Assembly (NCBI GenBank): GCA_018398815.1
Contig: CM031626.1
Location: forward strand, 36,969,649 to 37,033,648
Reading direction: 5' to 3'
Source: Conus ventricosus
Lineage: Eukaryota > Mollusca > Gastropoda > Neogastropoda > Conidae
DNA: 64,000 nt
Every line of letters begins with the position of its first letter. Position 1 is the stretch's first letter. The position numbers and the translations under genes were made by a program. The notes beneath the pieces were generated by a model that saw only the letters and a program-made list of their open reading frames with translations, was not told the DNA's origin and searched no databases. Below are positions 1-12,065 of the stretch, piece after piece.

Positions 1-215
1 GTTTCATCAAGGAGGCGTCACTGCGTGTCGACTAGGCCATATACGCAACACCAGATCCGCTACGTTTTGAGACCACACTACGCATGATTTGAAGCTGATG
101 GATAAATGAATTAATAACTAAGATGAGACAAGTGAAGAAGAGGGTCTCGTGGATACAACTCAGCAGATGTCTGACCTTAGCCCAACGTGCGGGTCAGATC
201 TTGAGTGCCTACCTA
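1..215 (+). repeat. SINE-like dispersed repeat fragment
   Basis: The first 60 bases and bases 150-215 resemble two parts of a short interspersed repeat that I associate with marine gastropod sequences; the middle (65-150) looks like unrelated insertion or divergence. This rests on memory of the repeat style, so confidence is low. No gene is visible here. Confidence 0.3.
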
Positions 216-230
216 CCATGTTTTTTTGTT

Positions 231-748
<518 letters not shown>

Positions 749-833
749 TTCCAAGTTCTGGAGCGATGGCAGTTTGGTAGAGGTTCTTCAAGTGATCTGG
801 ATATTTCCCATTCCTTGGTTTCTTTGACTACTG

Positions 834-2660
834 CTAACTGGCACACAAGCTGTATACTGTCTTCTGCCTGTCCCATCCATGATTTCCACGTCCTAGCCGA
901 GTGCCTTTTGTTTTCTTGACTGCCGCATGAAGTGTGTTTTGGGGATTTTCAAGGGCTCTGAAATATGCCTTCACCTGTTCCAGCTTGTGTCTTGTCTGCA
1001 TTGAAGGAAGGTTGAGCAGGTATCGCATAGTTTGAACTGGTGTGTCCTTTGTGGTTCCCAGGATCAATCTCATTGCTTCATTTTGAATTCTTTCTAATTT
1101 GAGATGGTTGCTGTTGGACAGTGTTGTAAGCCCTAATCCATAATCAATCACACTGAGTACAAGTGCGTGATACAGTCAGTAGATATGGCGCTGTTCAATG
1201 CCTTTAGCTGCCATTGCTTTTACGGCAGATAGGCCTTTTTTGCATTTAAGAACAATATTCTCAACATGCTTTCTAAAGGTTAGCATTCTGTCAAAGCCTA
1301 CACTCAAACAGCGTAGGCTGTTAGTTGGTTCAATTGGTATTCCATTGAAGGAGACTGGTGAGGGTACTTGTCCTGATGTCTTGTTGTTGAGAGCGCAGAC
1401 TAATGTCTGGGCGTGTGTAGGATTGATGGACGATCCAGTTTCTTGATACGACTGAGCAATGTTGTTCAACTGTTGTTGAACTGCTTTCGTTCTTTCTTCA
1501 GCATTCTTTGATGTTTTGTAGATCAGGCCGTCATCTGCAAATATCAACACTCGAGCAATTCCGTTTCTGTTGAGGTCAGCTAGGTCTTTAGTGTAAACAT
1601 TGTACAAAACAGGGGAAAGAGGAGAACCTTGAGGTAATCCCATACAAAGTTTATGAAGCTCAGAAGTCCAATTTCTAAATCGTAGGATGACGGTTTGCTC
1701 CCGAAGTGCCGCTGCTATCCATCGTGTTAGTGTCTTACTGACTCCATAGTCAAAGAATAGTTCCATGAGAAGCGAGACCTGGACTTTGTTGTATGCATCT
1801 TCCAGATCTATTGCAACAGCTAGTGTTTCTTCCTTTCTTTGGAATCCTTCGTACACTTCATAGGCAAAAGCGGCCGCATTTTCCCATGTACTTTTACCAG
1901 TTCTGTAGCCTCCTTGATTTGATGGGAGGATTTGTCGACTGTCAAGATCTCATGCGAGTTTTCTTGCTATGATTCGTTCCATAAGCTTTCCTGCTATATT
2001 TTGCATGGTGAGTATGTGGTAGCCATTTAGCTGATTATGATCTTTTCCTGGCTTTGGTAAAGCTTTCAGGTAGCTGTGTGTCCAGTCTTCTGGGACATAG
2101 CCTTTATCGAAACTCTCCTGGTAGAGACTGAAGAGTTTGGCTTTCTCCTCTTCTGGGGGCTGTTTAATATCTGCATACCGTACTTTGTCTGGCCCTGGAG
2201 CACTATCCTTAGTGCATTTAGCTATTGCGTCATCCAGTTCAGATGCTGTGATTTCATCATCAATGCCACTCTGAGCTAGGTGTTGGTTTAGCTTCGTCAA
2301 ATATTCCTTCTTTTCCTCCAAATTTCTTTGATCACTCTGTTCTATGGAACGTTTAAGTAGAGCCAACCCTTTCTCTAAATTTGTCTTCCGTTTTGTGATC
2401 CCATCAGCGACCAAGATATCTGGGGTTGCGTTTGTTTTGTTTTTTCCTTCCATGCGACTAAAGAAGTGCCAGAACTGAGTCAGTGTTGTGTCATAATTAA
2501 GTGACAGACAAAACTGTTACCACCTGGTTTCTTTTGCTTCTTCAGCTACTCTTTCGAATTGTTCAGTCTTCTGATACATGTCTGCTTTAATAGCTAGATC
2601 AGGGCAAGGTTTTCTTTGTTCTCTCTGCCAAATTCTTGCAGACTTGCGTTTCTCTTTCCA
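834..2660 (-). pseudogene. Non-LTR retrotransposon reverse transcriptase, broken (I/Jockey-like)
   Basis: Three consecutive minus-strand pieces make one degraded reverse transcriptase that would copy retrotransposon RNA at its insertion site. Piece one (about 2660-1950) is the linker and finger region, with APGPDK and LPKPGKDHNQLNGYH. Piece two (1856-1176, 226 codons) holds palm motif A AIDLEDAY near residue 15, motif B GLPQGSPLSPVLYN near 73 and the catalytic FADD at 106-109. Piece three (1151-834) is the thumb-side region with RIQNEAMRLILGTT. Frames change near 1860-1945 and 1151-1176. The catalytic motifs are intact but the upstream endonuclease is absent, the element running into a (TAG)n tract at 2661. 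The family-level call is sure; the clade is inferred from general resemblance. Confidence 0.9.
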
Positions 2661-2667
2661 GGTAGTG

Positions 2668-2721
<54 letters not shown>

Positions 2722-2736
2722 AGAGTATAGTAGTAA

Positions 2737-2798
<62 letters not shown>

Positions 2799-2991
2799 AG
2801 AGTAGTAGTAGAAGTAGGGTAGTAGTAGAACTAGTAGCAGTAGTACTAGTAGTGTTTGTGATAAGATTGTTATTATTGCCATCATTATTATTAGCATTAC
2901 TATCATTACTACTATTACTGTGGTTTTGCTGTTTCTGTTGTTATTGTTGTTGTTGTTATTGACAATGACGACGACGACGACGACGTTGATA

Positions 2992-3071
<80 letters not shown>

Positions 3072-3175
3072 AATGATTGTATTGATGATGTTACCATTAT
3101 AACTATTCTCATCAATAACATCATTACTTCTATCATTACTGCTGTTGCTGCTCTTGTTGTTTATCAGCATTTTTT
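2661..3175. repeat. Compound trinucleotide microsatellites (TAG)n, (ATT/GTT)n, (GAT)n
   Basis: A (TAG)n tract with short AAG interruptions runs from 2661 to about 2850. Irregular ATT/GTT/ACG triplets follow, then a nearly pure (GAT)n tract at about 2990-3072 and degenerate triplets to about 3175. Open frames encoding poly-Ser, poly-Ile, poly-Val or poly-Tyr here are repeat artefacts. The tract directly abuts the broken reverse transcriptase. Confidence 0.95.
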
Positions 3176-3689
3176 ATCATGTAAATTCAAGTTTTACCCA
3201 TGGTATGTCACCAAAAGAGACAGTTGGAAGCCGTTTGGAACGAGGGAACCAGAATGTGCCTCTACTGACTCAGAATGCATACCAGATTATTTAATTCGGT
3301 CAGGCGTTTCCCTAAACGGAAAACATTTGAGGCCTTTCTGGCGACCGAATGTTCTGGGATTCAGGTGGGCCTTGTATCTGCATCAACATGTCAAAGTCAG
3401 GAGATGGCTGGAATCTGGAAGGTGGTCTATGATTATGACATTTAATTGAGCCCGTAGAAGCAGGGAAGATCCCAAAACCTATGCCTTCTATTTTACACTT
3501 TAAGCTGCTTGTGCCTTCTTTCACAGGATGAACTTTTGCAGGGGATAAAAACCCACATAGTCTGCCACTGTCCCCACCTTGATGCATGCTGTGTCAGACC
3601 ATGCGGTTTTAATCCTCTCCACTGCTGTGAAAAAGTATTCGAGAGAAACTGGACTAGAAATGAAATACTGTGAGGAAGGTAAGACAAGT
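3176..3689. other. No recognisable feature
   Basis: Mixed-composition DNA with only short open frames and no recognised motif or repeat. Confidence 0.5.
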
Positions 3690-3943
3690 ACATTATTAAC
3701 TGAAATCTGTTCAGTTTCAAGAGGAGCTTCACATTATTAACTGAAATCTGTTCAGTTTCAAGAGGAGCTTCACATTATTAACTGAAATCTGTTCAGTTTC
3801 AAGAGGAGCTTCACATTATTAACTGAAATCTGTTCAGTTTCAAGAGGAGCTTCACATTATTAACTGAAATCTGTTCAGTTTCAAGAGGAGCTTCACATTA
3901 TTAACTGAAATCTGTTCAGTTTCAAGAGGAGCTTCACATTATT
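3690..3943. repeat. 41-bp tandem repeat, about six copies
   Basis: Six nearly identical head-to-tail copies of a 41-bp unit. Each unit contains AACTGAA, five bases, then TTCAGTT, so every copy can form a 7-bp stem. The copies show no visible substitutions, which suggests recent amplification. The array ends where a LINE reading frame begins. Confidence 0.95.
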
Positions 3944-3945
3944 AC

Positions 3946-4413
3946 GATTTATTAACTCAAGACCCAACAAAACCAGGTTTTTGCAATAAATGGAATGTAA
4001 GACTACAGAAGGAGGTTATGTGGATTAAAACTTTTCACAAAATCCGACAGATAAAAGACATTAAATTAAGATGGTTTCAAATGAGAATTATTGGCAACCA
4101 ATGTTATTTTGCAAAACATGGGAATTGAAGAATTTTTAAAAAATGCTCTTTTTGTGAGAGACAAAAAGAGAATATTCAACATATATTTTGGTACTGCCAG
4201 TATGTACAAAACTTCTGGCAAGAGTTTCAAAATGTGGTGAACAGAAACTGCAAAATTATAAAACTGTTGCTTGATGAAAATATTGTTCTGTTTGGTTGTG
4301 ATTGTAACTTTAAATCTGATAGAACGCTTGACCTAATCCTGCTACTCGCCAAAGTTCATATTTATAAATGTAAATATGAAAGAGTTTACCATCAGTTCAA
4401 ATCTTTATTGTAA
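3946..4413 (+). pseudogene. 3' end of L1-like LINE ORF2 (reverse transcriptase C-terminus)
   Basis: One reading frame from about 3946 to the TAA near 4411 encodes the C-terminal region of an L1-type LINE ORF2. It shows KLRWFQMRIIGN followed by the zinc-ribbon-like segment CSFCERQKENIQHIFWYC (C-x2-C ... H ... C), as in the zf-RVT domain that follows the reverse transcriptase in L1/Tx1 elements. One in-frame TGA at 4126-4128 interrupts it. The catalytic palm is missing: the 41-bp array replaces the upstream part. It is therefore a 5'-truncated, dead copy. AT-rich sequence to about 4520 is probably its 3' tail. Confidence 0.8.
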
Positions 4414-4565
4414 TTTTGAAAGCCAGATATGAAACAGAAAAGTATGCTGCAATTCTTAACATGTCCCATGGTAATTTTGTGGCACAATGGATTCCATACT
4501 TGACGTTATTGGAATAAAACACAAGTTATACATTGTATACAAAGGCTATGCCAACAGCCAACTGT

Positions 4566-4724
<159 letters not shown>

Positions 4725-4830
4725 TCTTTTTCTTTGTTTTTTGTGTGCGTTTTTTGTTGCTTATGCTTTTCTGATTTCTCTTCCTGGACCTTGTTGTGAT
4801 TTAAAATAATTCGTTTTATTTCTTTGTCAG

Positions 4831-5047
4831 TTATTGTCTTGTTCATAAATGTTTGTGATCTGATGTGTAAACAACAATGGTAACTTGTTAATGAATTATG
4901 TCCAATCACTTCGTTGAAATTAATCGAATATGAATATGATTTTGTTATTCACTATCTTGTTCGTAAATGTGTATGATTTGAGGTTCAAACAATTGTGAAT
5001 ACTTGGTAATGAGTTATGTCCAATCATTTCGTTGTACTTAATCGAAA
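4831..5047. repeat. Degenerate direct repeat pair, about 100 bp each
   Basis: Segments 4831-4928 and 4944-5047 align along their length: both start TTATT..., share CTTGTTC(A/G)TAAATG and TTATGTCCAATCA, and end at TTAATCGAA. They differ at many positions, so the duplication is old. No coding potential is evident. Confidence 0.8.
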
Positions 5048-5437
5048 ATGCACTCGTATTTTTGTTCATTACATCTGATTTGTACCCTCCGAATTTCGAA
5101 ATTAAGATTTTTGAAAAATGTTTAAACCTAGTCACCCAATACAAATGCACACACAAAGCATTTTTGTCAGACAAGTTGATTCCATGACCAGCATCTGTTT
5201 GGATCTATGGGCATGTAAACGTATTACTATGAATGCACAACTCTCTCTTGTTAGTAATTTTGTAAGACCTTGGAAGTTTTGCGTCACTTCTGGACAGCAA
5301 CTGGCGTCACAATTCAGTATGACGTATGCTTTTCCACAGTATCTCAGTCTTATGTACTCGCCCTTGAATTGAATGTGCAGATTCCTCAGAAATACCAACA
5401 ACGTAGATCTAACGCCAGATCTCACCTACAGGTGAAA
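5048..5437. other. No recognisable gene
   Basis: Unique-looking sequence between the diverged repeat and the 88-bp array. Overlapping short frames on both strands are not supported by any motif. Confidence 0.5.
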
Positions 5438-6228
5438 AATCAGAGTTGTGGTCCTTGGGCAGTCAACCCCCATTCACGATGTTCCCTGGTTCTCACAGAA
5501 ACACACTGATAGTCCTTGGGCCAAGAATCAGAGTTGTGGTCCTTGGGCAGTCAACCCCCATTCACGATGTTCCCTGGTTCTCACAGAAACACACTGATAG
5601 TCCTTGGGCCAAGAATCAGAGTTGTGGTCCTTGGGCAGTCAACCCCCATTCACGATGTTCCCTGGTTCTCACAGAAACACACTGATAGTCCTTGGGCCAA
5701 GAATCAGAGTTGTGGTCCTTGGGCAGTCAACCCCCATTCACGATGTTCCCTGGTTCTCACAGAAACACACTGATAGTCCTTGGGCCAAGAATCAGAGTTG
5801 TGGTCCTTGGGCAGTCAACCCCCATTCACGATGTTCCCTGGTTCTCACAGAAACACACTGATAGTCCTTGGGCCAAGAATCAGAGTTGTGGTCCTTGGGC
5901 AGTCAACCCCCATTCACGATGTTCCCTGGTTCTCACAGAAACACACTGATAGTCCTTGGGCCAAGAATCAGAGTTGTGGTCCTTGGGCAGTCAACCCCAT
6001 TCACGATGTTCCCTGGTTCTCACAGAAACACACTGATAGTCCTTGGGCCAAGAATCAGAGTTGTGGTCCTTGGGCAGTCAACCCCCATTCACGATGTTCC
6101 CTGGTTCTCATAGAAACACACTGATAGTCCTTGGGCCAAGAATCAGAGTTGTGGTCCTTGGGCTGTCAACCCCCATTCACGATGTTCCCTGGTTCTCACA
6201 GAAACACACTGATAGTCCTTGGGCCAAG
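5438..6228. repeat. 88-bp tandem satellite, nine copies
   Basis: Nine head-to-tail copies of an 88-bp unit beginning AATCAGAGTTGTGGTCCTTG. The total of 791 bp equals nine units minus one base: a 1-bp deletion lies near 5995. I see only two substitutions, one near 6110 and one near 6163. As 88 is not a multiple of three, the 81-114 residue frames that recur in the array are by-products of homogenised sequence, not genes. Confidence 0.98.
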
Positions 6229-6319
6229 GAGGTCTAAATTGCCTAGTTTTCTAAAGTGTGGCAAATTCGTTGAGATAAGAAAACAATTGGTGTTCTGTGT
6301 AGGGTTTTTGGTATATATA

Positions 6320-6348
6320 CTGCTAAAAAAATGTTAAGGACCAACATT
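6320..6348 (+). repeat. Tc1 element terminal inverted repeat (left)
   Basis: 29 bp matching the reverse complement of 7900-7928 except at two positions; adjacent TA at 6318-6319. Confidence 0.95.
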
Positions 6349-6542
6349 TCACTGACTTATACAAAAAAAGAAAATTGGGAAGTGATCAATCTCCAAGTGT
6401 AACATGAATTTATTGAATATTTCAAAAGTGTGTGAAGACAATGACAAGTCCGAGGAATCAACAAACTGGAATCGAGCGCAGTACAAACACCCCCACCCCC
6501 AAATTTGAAAGACACAGGAGGAGTGTTTGTTCAATGTCATGG

Positions 6543-7583
6543 TTAATAACGTGTGTGTCCCCCGTTACTGGCAAGGCATTCAAGGCAGCGTTGTCGCATG
6601 GAGTTCACCAGTGTGCGCAGAAAGGCCTGGGAGACAGCAGCCCACTCCTGTTGGAGTGACTCAAACAGCTGACCCAGGTTAGCAGGAGGAGGACGACGCT
6701 GCTGCAGTCTCTGGCCCAGCTCATCCCAAAGATGTTCGATGGGGTTCAGGTCTGGGCTGTTTGCGGGCCACTGCATTCTGTTGACACCAGCAGCTTGGAG
6801 AAACGTGTTTACTGCTCTGGTGCGATGGGGCCGTGAATTGTCGTCTTGAAAGACTGCCTGAGGTCCAAGCTGTTGAAGGGCTGGCGGCACCAGGGGTTGC
6901 AAAATCTCTGTTTGGTAGCGAACACCATTCAAGTTCCCTGCCACATTGTAGAGAACCGTTCTGTAGCGTGTGCTTATGCCGCCCCAAATCATAACGGATC
7001 CCCCACCATAGCGGTTCCTTTCCAGGACAGCTTCTTCTGCAAAACGCTCCCCACGGCGTCTCCAGACCCTGTTCCATCTATCGGTGAGATCCAGGCAGAA
7101 CCGCGACTCATCTGTAAACATCACGTTAGCCCACTGTTCATGTGTCCATCTCACGTGCTGCATGCACCATACTCGGCGTGCTGCTCTGTGGGCATCGGTC
7201 AAACGAGGTCTTATGGCTGGTCGTCGAGCACGGAGGTTAGCGGCGTGTAGGCGGTTTTGTATGGTCTGATCACTGACAACAGTGTTGGTGGCATCTCTAA
7301 GGCGACGTCTGATGTTTGCACTTGCTGTTCTTTCTTGTGTGGCCTGCCTTTCAATGTATCGGTCCTCTCGTGGTGTTGTTTTTCTGGGTCGACCAGAGCG
7401 TGGTCGTTCTTGCACTCTTCCTGTGTCTTGAAAGCGTTGTCTGAGTCTGATAACAACAGAGTGTGATACCCCAAGTCTTCGTGCCACTTCCCGGACTGCA
7501 ACCCCTTCTTGGAGCCATCCTATTGCTCTTCCTCGATCCAGCTCGTTCAGTCTTCGACGTAGAGGCATGCTGTTGCATTGCAT
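6543..7583 (-). CDS. Tc1/mariner-family transposase, intact
   Basis: This 346-residue protein is a cut-and-paste DDE transposase that would bind the element's ends, excise it and insert it at TA sites. Residues about 10-120 form the bipartite paired-like helix-turn-helix DNA-binding region, with the linker GRPRKTT at 64-70. The catalytic triad is visible: D158 in FTDES, D248 in QDDNSRPH and E283 in NSPDLNPIEHLWDEL. The last two are separated by 34 residues, the D34E spacing of the Tc1 branch. Length matches the family norm (about 340). The start could be the first ATG or the ATG at residue 6 (MPLRRRLNELDRG), which better fits relatives. There is no internal stop or frameshift, in contrast to almost every other mobile gene in the window. 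Confidence 0.97.
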   Translation of the reverse strand: MQCNSMPLRRRLNELDRGRAIGWLQEGVAVREVARRLGVSHSVVIRLRQRFQDTGRVQERPRSGRPRKTTPREDRYIERQATQERTASANIRRRLRDATNTVVSDQTIQNRLHAANLRARRPAIRPRLTDAHRAARRVWCMQHVRWTHEQWANVMFTDESRFCLDLTDRWNRVWRRRGERFAEEAVLERNRYGGGSVMIWGGISTRYRTVLYNVAGNLNGVRYQTEILQPLVPPALQQLGPQAVFQDDNSRPHRTRAVNTFLQAAGVNRMQWPANSPDLNPIEHLWDELGQRLQQRRPPPANLGQLFESLQQEWAAVSQAFLRTLVNSMRQRCLECLASNGGHTRY

Positions 7584-7899
7584 TTTTCGCCAGTACAGTG
7601 GCTTTTAAAGACATTTGGTTGAGCATACTTTATAACCTACAGCCTGATATAGCTCGTGCTTTACATGATTTTGATTCAGCACATGCTCCTCGGATCCCAA
7701 ACACATCAGAAATTCACCCCAATTTGTTCCAAAAATGACAAGTCATGACACGTGTTTTTCAAGGCGCGTGAGAAATGTGTGCCACAAAATTGCAGTTGCC
7801 GCATTCACTATCAATTTGTGTGTGTGGTTCAATTTGTTTGGACCACAAAGGCGGTACAGTTGAATTTTTGTGAATTTTTAAAAGTTTTTGTGCATTCTC

Positions 7900-7928
7900 A
7901 ATGTTGGTCCTTAACTTTTTTTTAACAG
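7900..7928 (-). repeat. Tc1 element terminal inverted repeat (right)
   Basis: Mirror of the 6320-6348 repeat with two mismatches; followed by TA at 7929-7930. Confidence 0.95.
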
Positions 7929-8120
7929 TATATATCAATAAATCAATGTGTTACATTGTGGATATAGGTGGAGTAATTACGTCCTTTTTCTGGTATCTTC
8001 AGGATAGGATGTCATACATCAGTTCAATCAAAATTTTGATTTTATACTCTGACAAGCATTCATATAACACCCCAACCCACTTTAAAGGGGAATGGGGGTT
8101 CTTGGACTTGCCTAGTTTGA

Positions 8121-8272
<152 letters not shown>

Positions 8273-9182
8273 ATATTAATATCTTTGGTGTTTATGGGTC
8301 TATTTTGAAGAATTTTTGTGTGGAAGTCTATATTGAGTAGGGATGGTATTTCACGATTGGCGTATCTGTGCTGTTGTGCGACATAATGGTGTCACTGTAT
8401 TGTAATTTTGATTTGGGAATATCTCGGGAACCGCTGGGCCAATTTTCAAGATACACATATCATTGGAACTGGCTCCATAAGCTCTCCGTGATGGTGTAGT
8501 TGGCTATCCTATATGATGACACTGAGTACCTGACCCCTTCATAGGTGGGACGCTCTTTTTTTTTAATTAAATCTATCATTCTTCCTTGCTGCTTCTGACC
8601 AAACTAGTCTTTGCCAATACCTTCTAAATTAAGTATGTAAATAGGGAGGGGCTATAAGACAAGTTTGGCATATACAGGGGGTGTCTTACCAGCAGTTATG
8701 TTAATGCTTGTTTATGTTGCCAAAGCAGTTAAAATTTATTGATGATTCAGAATTGTTTTATTTTTTCTATAAAAGCTTCTGATAATTAATTGAAAAAGTG
8801 GCTAATTCCTAACTGTAAGTCATGAATGTTCGGAAAGTAAAACCGCCAAATTTCCCGATAAAGAGATTAAATTCGACACATGTTAAGACATGTATTAAAC
8901 ATGATGTTAATCATCACAAAGTGATGTTGCCTGCATCCAACTTCCACAGTTACGTAATCCACAGATGAAGAAGCAGGTCTAACCCACAGACGATAGTAAT
9001 CCACAGGAAATGATAGTTCCATACGTTAGCACGCAAGAGTTAATTAGAAACTGTCTCATATCCACAAGCAAATCGTGTTAAATACAAATTCTGCTGACTG
9101 TCATCCCAGAATGATGAACTCAAACATATAATCCACATCTGAACTGTTTTTTTCCGAGTCGCTGTCATTGTCATCGAATTGG
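8273..9182. other. AT-rich region without recognisable gene
   Basis: AT-rich, with homopolymers and no open frame over 60 codons that carries a motif. Nothing more is supportable. Confidence 0.5.
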
Positions 9183-10216
9183 CTAACTATGCCGGTCTTG
9201 TACAAAGTATTTGTCATGATGCTGGCACACTGGGCAAACTGGCACTGCCATCCATTTTATGGATAAGTATAGAGACTTTTGGTCAGTCTTGTCGATCTGC
9301 CATCCAAGTTCCAGAGGTGATGGAGCGGATATAACTGTGCTGAAACGATGTCGCCAGATTGCTGCCTGGTAATTAGCCCTTTGAGAATGAAGCGTAAGAC
9401 AGTCACTGTTTGGTGGTAGTGAGTGGTCCAACTTGCATGTCACTCTGAAGATACTGTGCCGAGCCTCATTGACAGATCTTGTACAGGCTGCATACAAAGG
9501 CTTCCAGGTTCTGCATCTGCAATGTGGTGAGCACCCAATTTTGACCTAAGTCAGTAAAGGTTGCAATGTGCGCTGGAGACCGTGAGTTGAAAAGGTTTGA
9601 CTTTCCCTTTTCCTTTCAGTGAACTGGTGCTGTCACATCCTGTGAATGCATGAAAGCCAGCTATTGCTTCTGAAACTATGTTGACCAAGCTTTTCCATGA
9701 TAGGATTGACATGCAACAGCCTTGAGTTATTTCCAGATCCAGTGGAGAAGTAGAGTCTGCACGAAAGATGATTCACACTGGCAACACACAATAGAAACAC
9801 ATTAGTGTCAGGACTTTTGATCACAACGTTGGCATGTAAGTCAGAAGCATGTAAGTCAGAAGCACGTCTCACTGAGGATGTCTTCTTTGGCTTGATCTGG
9901 TACAACCTGGCCTGTCACAATGTTCACAATAAGTAAAGCAGCACTAATGAGTTTTTCATTGTGCACCGTTTCACAGTGCTGAAGGCGCTGGTCAGGTTTT
10001 TTTTTACCCGTGTGTTTGTCTAGTTTGGCCTTTCTTTCCTTCTTGCAAAATATGCAGACAGGTGACAGAATGTGCTGGCTACGTTGGTTGGCTTTAATGC
10101 TTGCATCTGTGATGAGGATGTCTGAACTTCTAAGTCTTTTCATTGGCTGAAAATCTTCACTGTCATCAGATGCCTCTCCTAAGCCCTTTTCATTCTGTCG
10201 CTGAAGCTGGTCCAAC
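9183..10216 (-). pseudogene. Remnant of a widespread uncharacterised invertebrate protein (C-terminal half)
   Basis: Three minus-strand frames in order resemble the C-terminal half of a large protein family present in many invertebrate genomes; I know no assigned function. The first piece (10216-9856) has CIFCKKERKAK, a Cys pair typical of the family's N-terminal zinc-like segment. The second (9905-9633) has IKSPDTNVFLL, comparable to the family's 'TVDTDVVVL' nuclease-like core motif, and LYFSTGSG. The third (9497-9183) has SVNEARHSIF and HSQRANYQAAIW, its most conserved tail. Frame changes near 9640 and 9500 break it. A 15-bp duplication near 9835-9865 repeats the residues ASDLH. TTAATTACAG at the upstream edge is a plausible splice acceptor, so this may be one exon. 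A second remnant of the same family is at 43935-44319 and 51110-51364. Confidence 0.6.
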
Positions 10217-10974
10217 CTGTAATTAATAAATGCGCATAAATAAAGTGTATTTAAATATTTATACCACACGTTCACAGCACAAAAAGAAATGTTATGTTTC
10301 ACACACTACATACAAACAATTTAGTTATCCCTTTCCCTCTGTAAATCCCTCCCTACTCCTTATAGAGGGGATGGGTGAATGAGAGTGAGTGTGAATGGGT
10401 GAGTGGGGCCTGGATGGACGGGTGTGATTTAATATTGCAGTGTAAATTAAGAAGCTGCCCAGATCACAATGCCACATGCCCAACTCCAAATGTGCATTGA
10501 TGCCCAACACCATTAGATTTTCACATTCAACCATGAAGAAGAAGAAGAAGAACAAAATTTACCACACACACACACACACAAAACTAATATTTAATTAAAC
10601 CTCAGCTAGTGATAATTTCATGTATACTCTTGCATACACACACTTTTTCCAAAACACATACAACAATATACATAATTTACCGAGACACAAACATGTCGGA
10701 GTACGTGAAACGACAATTGCAGACACAATGTACACAAACATTTCTTTCCTAAGTGGGAACGTGTTACTTGGAAGCAGAGACTGCATCTGGATCTGGATAG
10801 ATCTGGATCAGTACGTCAGTACGTCGCAGAAGCCAGTCAACGGCTATAAGTACGACGGAAGAAGGAGAGCGCAAGAATAGTCTAAAAAGCCACTACTTTC
10901 CCTAACAATCTTCCATTTCTTCGATCTCAATGGGTAGCCACAAAGGTGGCCTATCTACATGGAGACATTTTGCA
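10217..10974. other. No recognisable gene; short simple repeats
   Basis: Contains short GAA and CA tracts (about 10535-10580) and GTGAGT-like simple sequence near 10380-10410. If the preceding feature is an exon, part of this is intron. Confidence 0.5.
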
Positions 10975-11142
10975 GATAACACGATAAACACCTGGGCAGA
11001 TAACACGATAAACACCTGGGCTGATAACACGATAAACACCTGGGCTGATAACACGATAAACACCTGGGCTGATAACACGATAAACACCTGGGCTGACAAC
11101 ACGATAAACACCTGGGCTGATAACACGATAAACACCTGGGCT
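10975..11142. repeat. 24-bp minisatellite, seven copies
   Basis: Seven head-to-tail copies of a 24-bp unit starting GATAACACGATAAACACCTG. The unit is eight codons, so all six frames stay in phase: plus frame repeats ADNTINTW, minus frame repeats VFIVLSAQ. The enclosing plus frame (10930-11199) has no other support as a gene. Confidence 0.97.
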
Positions 11143-11400
11143 GAAAGTACAATGCAGTATCTGACGGATCCAGTCCGTCATCTGTGCCCAAGATTTTGAA
11201 TGACTACTCTTTTCTTTCCTCAGTTTGTAAATGTTTGTTACACAGCCCAGTGGGCATTTACCTTTGATGTTCTATCCTTTAATATTAAATTGTTAATTAC
11301 TTTGCATTACTTACAGTACTCTTGCTGCTATGCTACACTCAATTTGAAGCGTACTTGCCTAATTCCGGAAAAATTGACACATTTACATACAAGCCCGCAT

Positions 11401-11454
<54 letters not shown>

Positions 11455-11459
11455 CCGCG

Positions 11460-11551
<92 letters not shown>
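11401..11551. repeat. (CA)n microsatellite
   Basis: About 150 bp of CA dinucleotides with a GCCCGCGCACG interruption near 11452-11464. Confidence 0.98.
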
Positions 11552-11556
<5 letters not shown>

Positions 11557-12065
11557 TCACATCCACAATTTGTCCCTGTATCTGGCCATCTCCAATCTTA
11601 ACTCATATTATAAGAAATGTTTATTCATACGACACATTTTCAAGAAACAACCACACAGTTAATACGCACATTCCATATACTTCAACACATCGTCTGAAAT
11701 CACTTTTAGTGGAAGGACGTTAAACTGAAGAAACTAACTAACTACAATGCAGTTTAAATATTTTTATTAGCACTTCAACATATGAAAGTGTCCCATTTAC
11801 CGATCCTTTCGTGTGAATTGTTGGTAACAGTATCGGTGAAATCGTATCCCTTCTCCAGCACATCTTCTAAACTTGATGTAGTGGAAAGAAATCTTTTTGC
11901 AGCGTCTCTCTGTTGGCATGGATACTTTATCTACTCTCGCGCAAACGAACATGATTTTTCAAAAATAATAACTGTGAATGACTTTGCCGTTTGATCCTTG
12001 TTGTTCGAATTATGCAGACAACATCTCAAAGTTTTGCTATCATTACCGCTGACTGCGCACGCCAC
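11552..12065. other. No recognisable gene
   Basis: Near 11710 a stretch containing GGACGTTAAACTGAAG recalls the 3' ends of molluscan SINEs, but no complete element can be delimited. Confidence 0.4.

Larger units (their letters stand above)
6320..7928 (-). mobile_element. Complete Tc1-like DNA transposon
   Basis: A 1609-bp element bounded by 29-bp terminal inverted repeats starting CTG(C/T)TAAAAAAA, with two mismatches between ends. It is flanked on both sides by TA (6318-6319 and 7929-7930), the target duplication of Tc1/mariner elements. One full-length transposase gene fills the interior on the minus strand. With open frame, catalytic triad and ends all present, it is either recently active or a young copy. 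Confidence 0.95.

Noticed and set aside
5446..6337. Repeated 64-114 codon frames in the 88-bp array
   Set aside because: Unit length is not a multiple of three and each frame stops within about one and a third units per start; pure repeat artefact.
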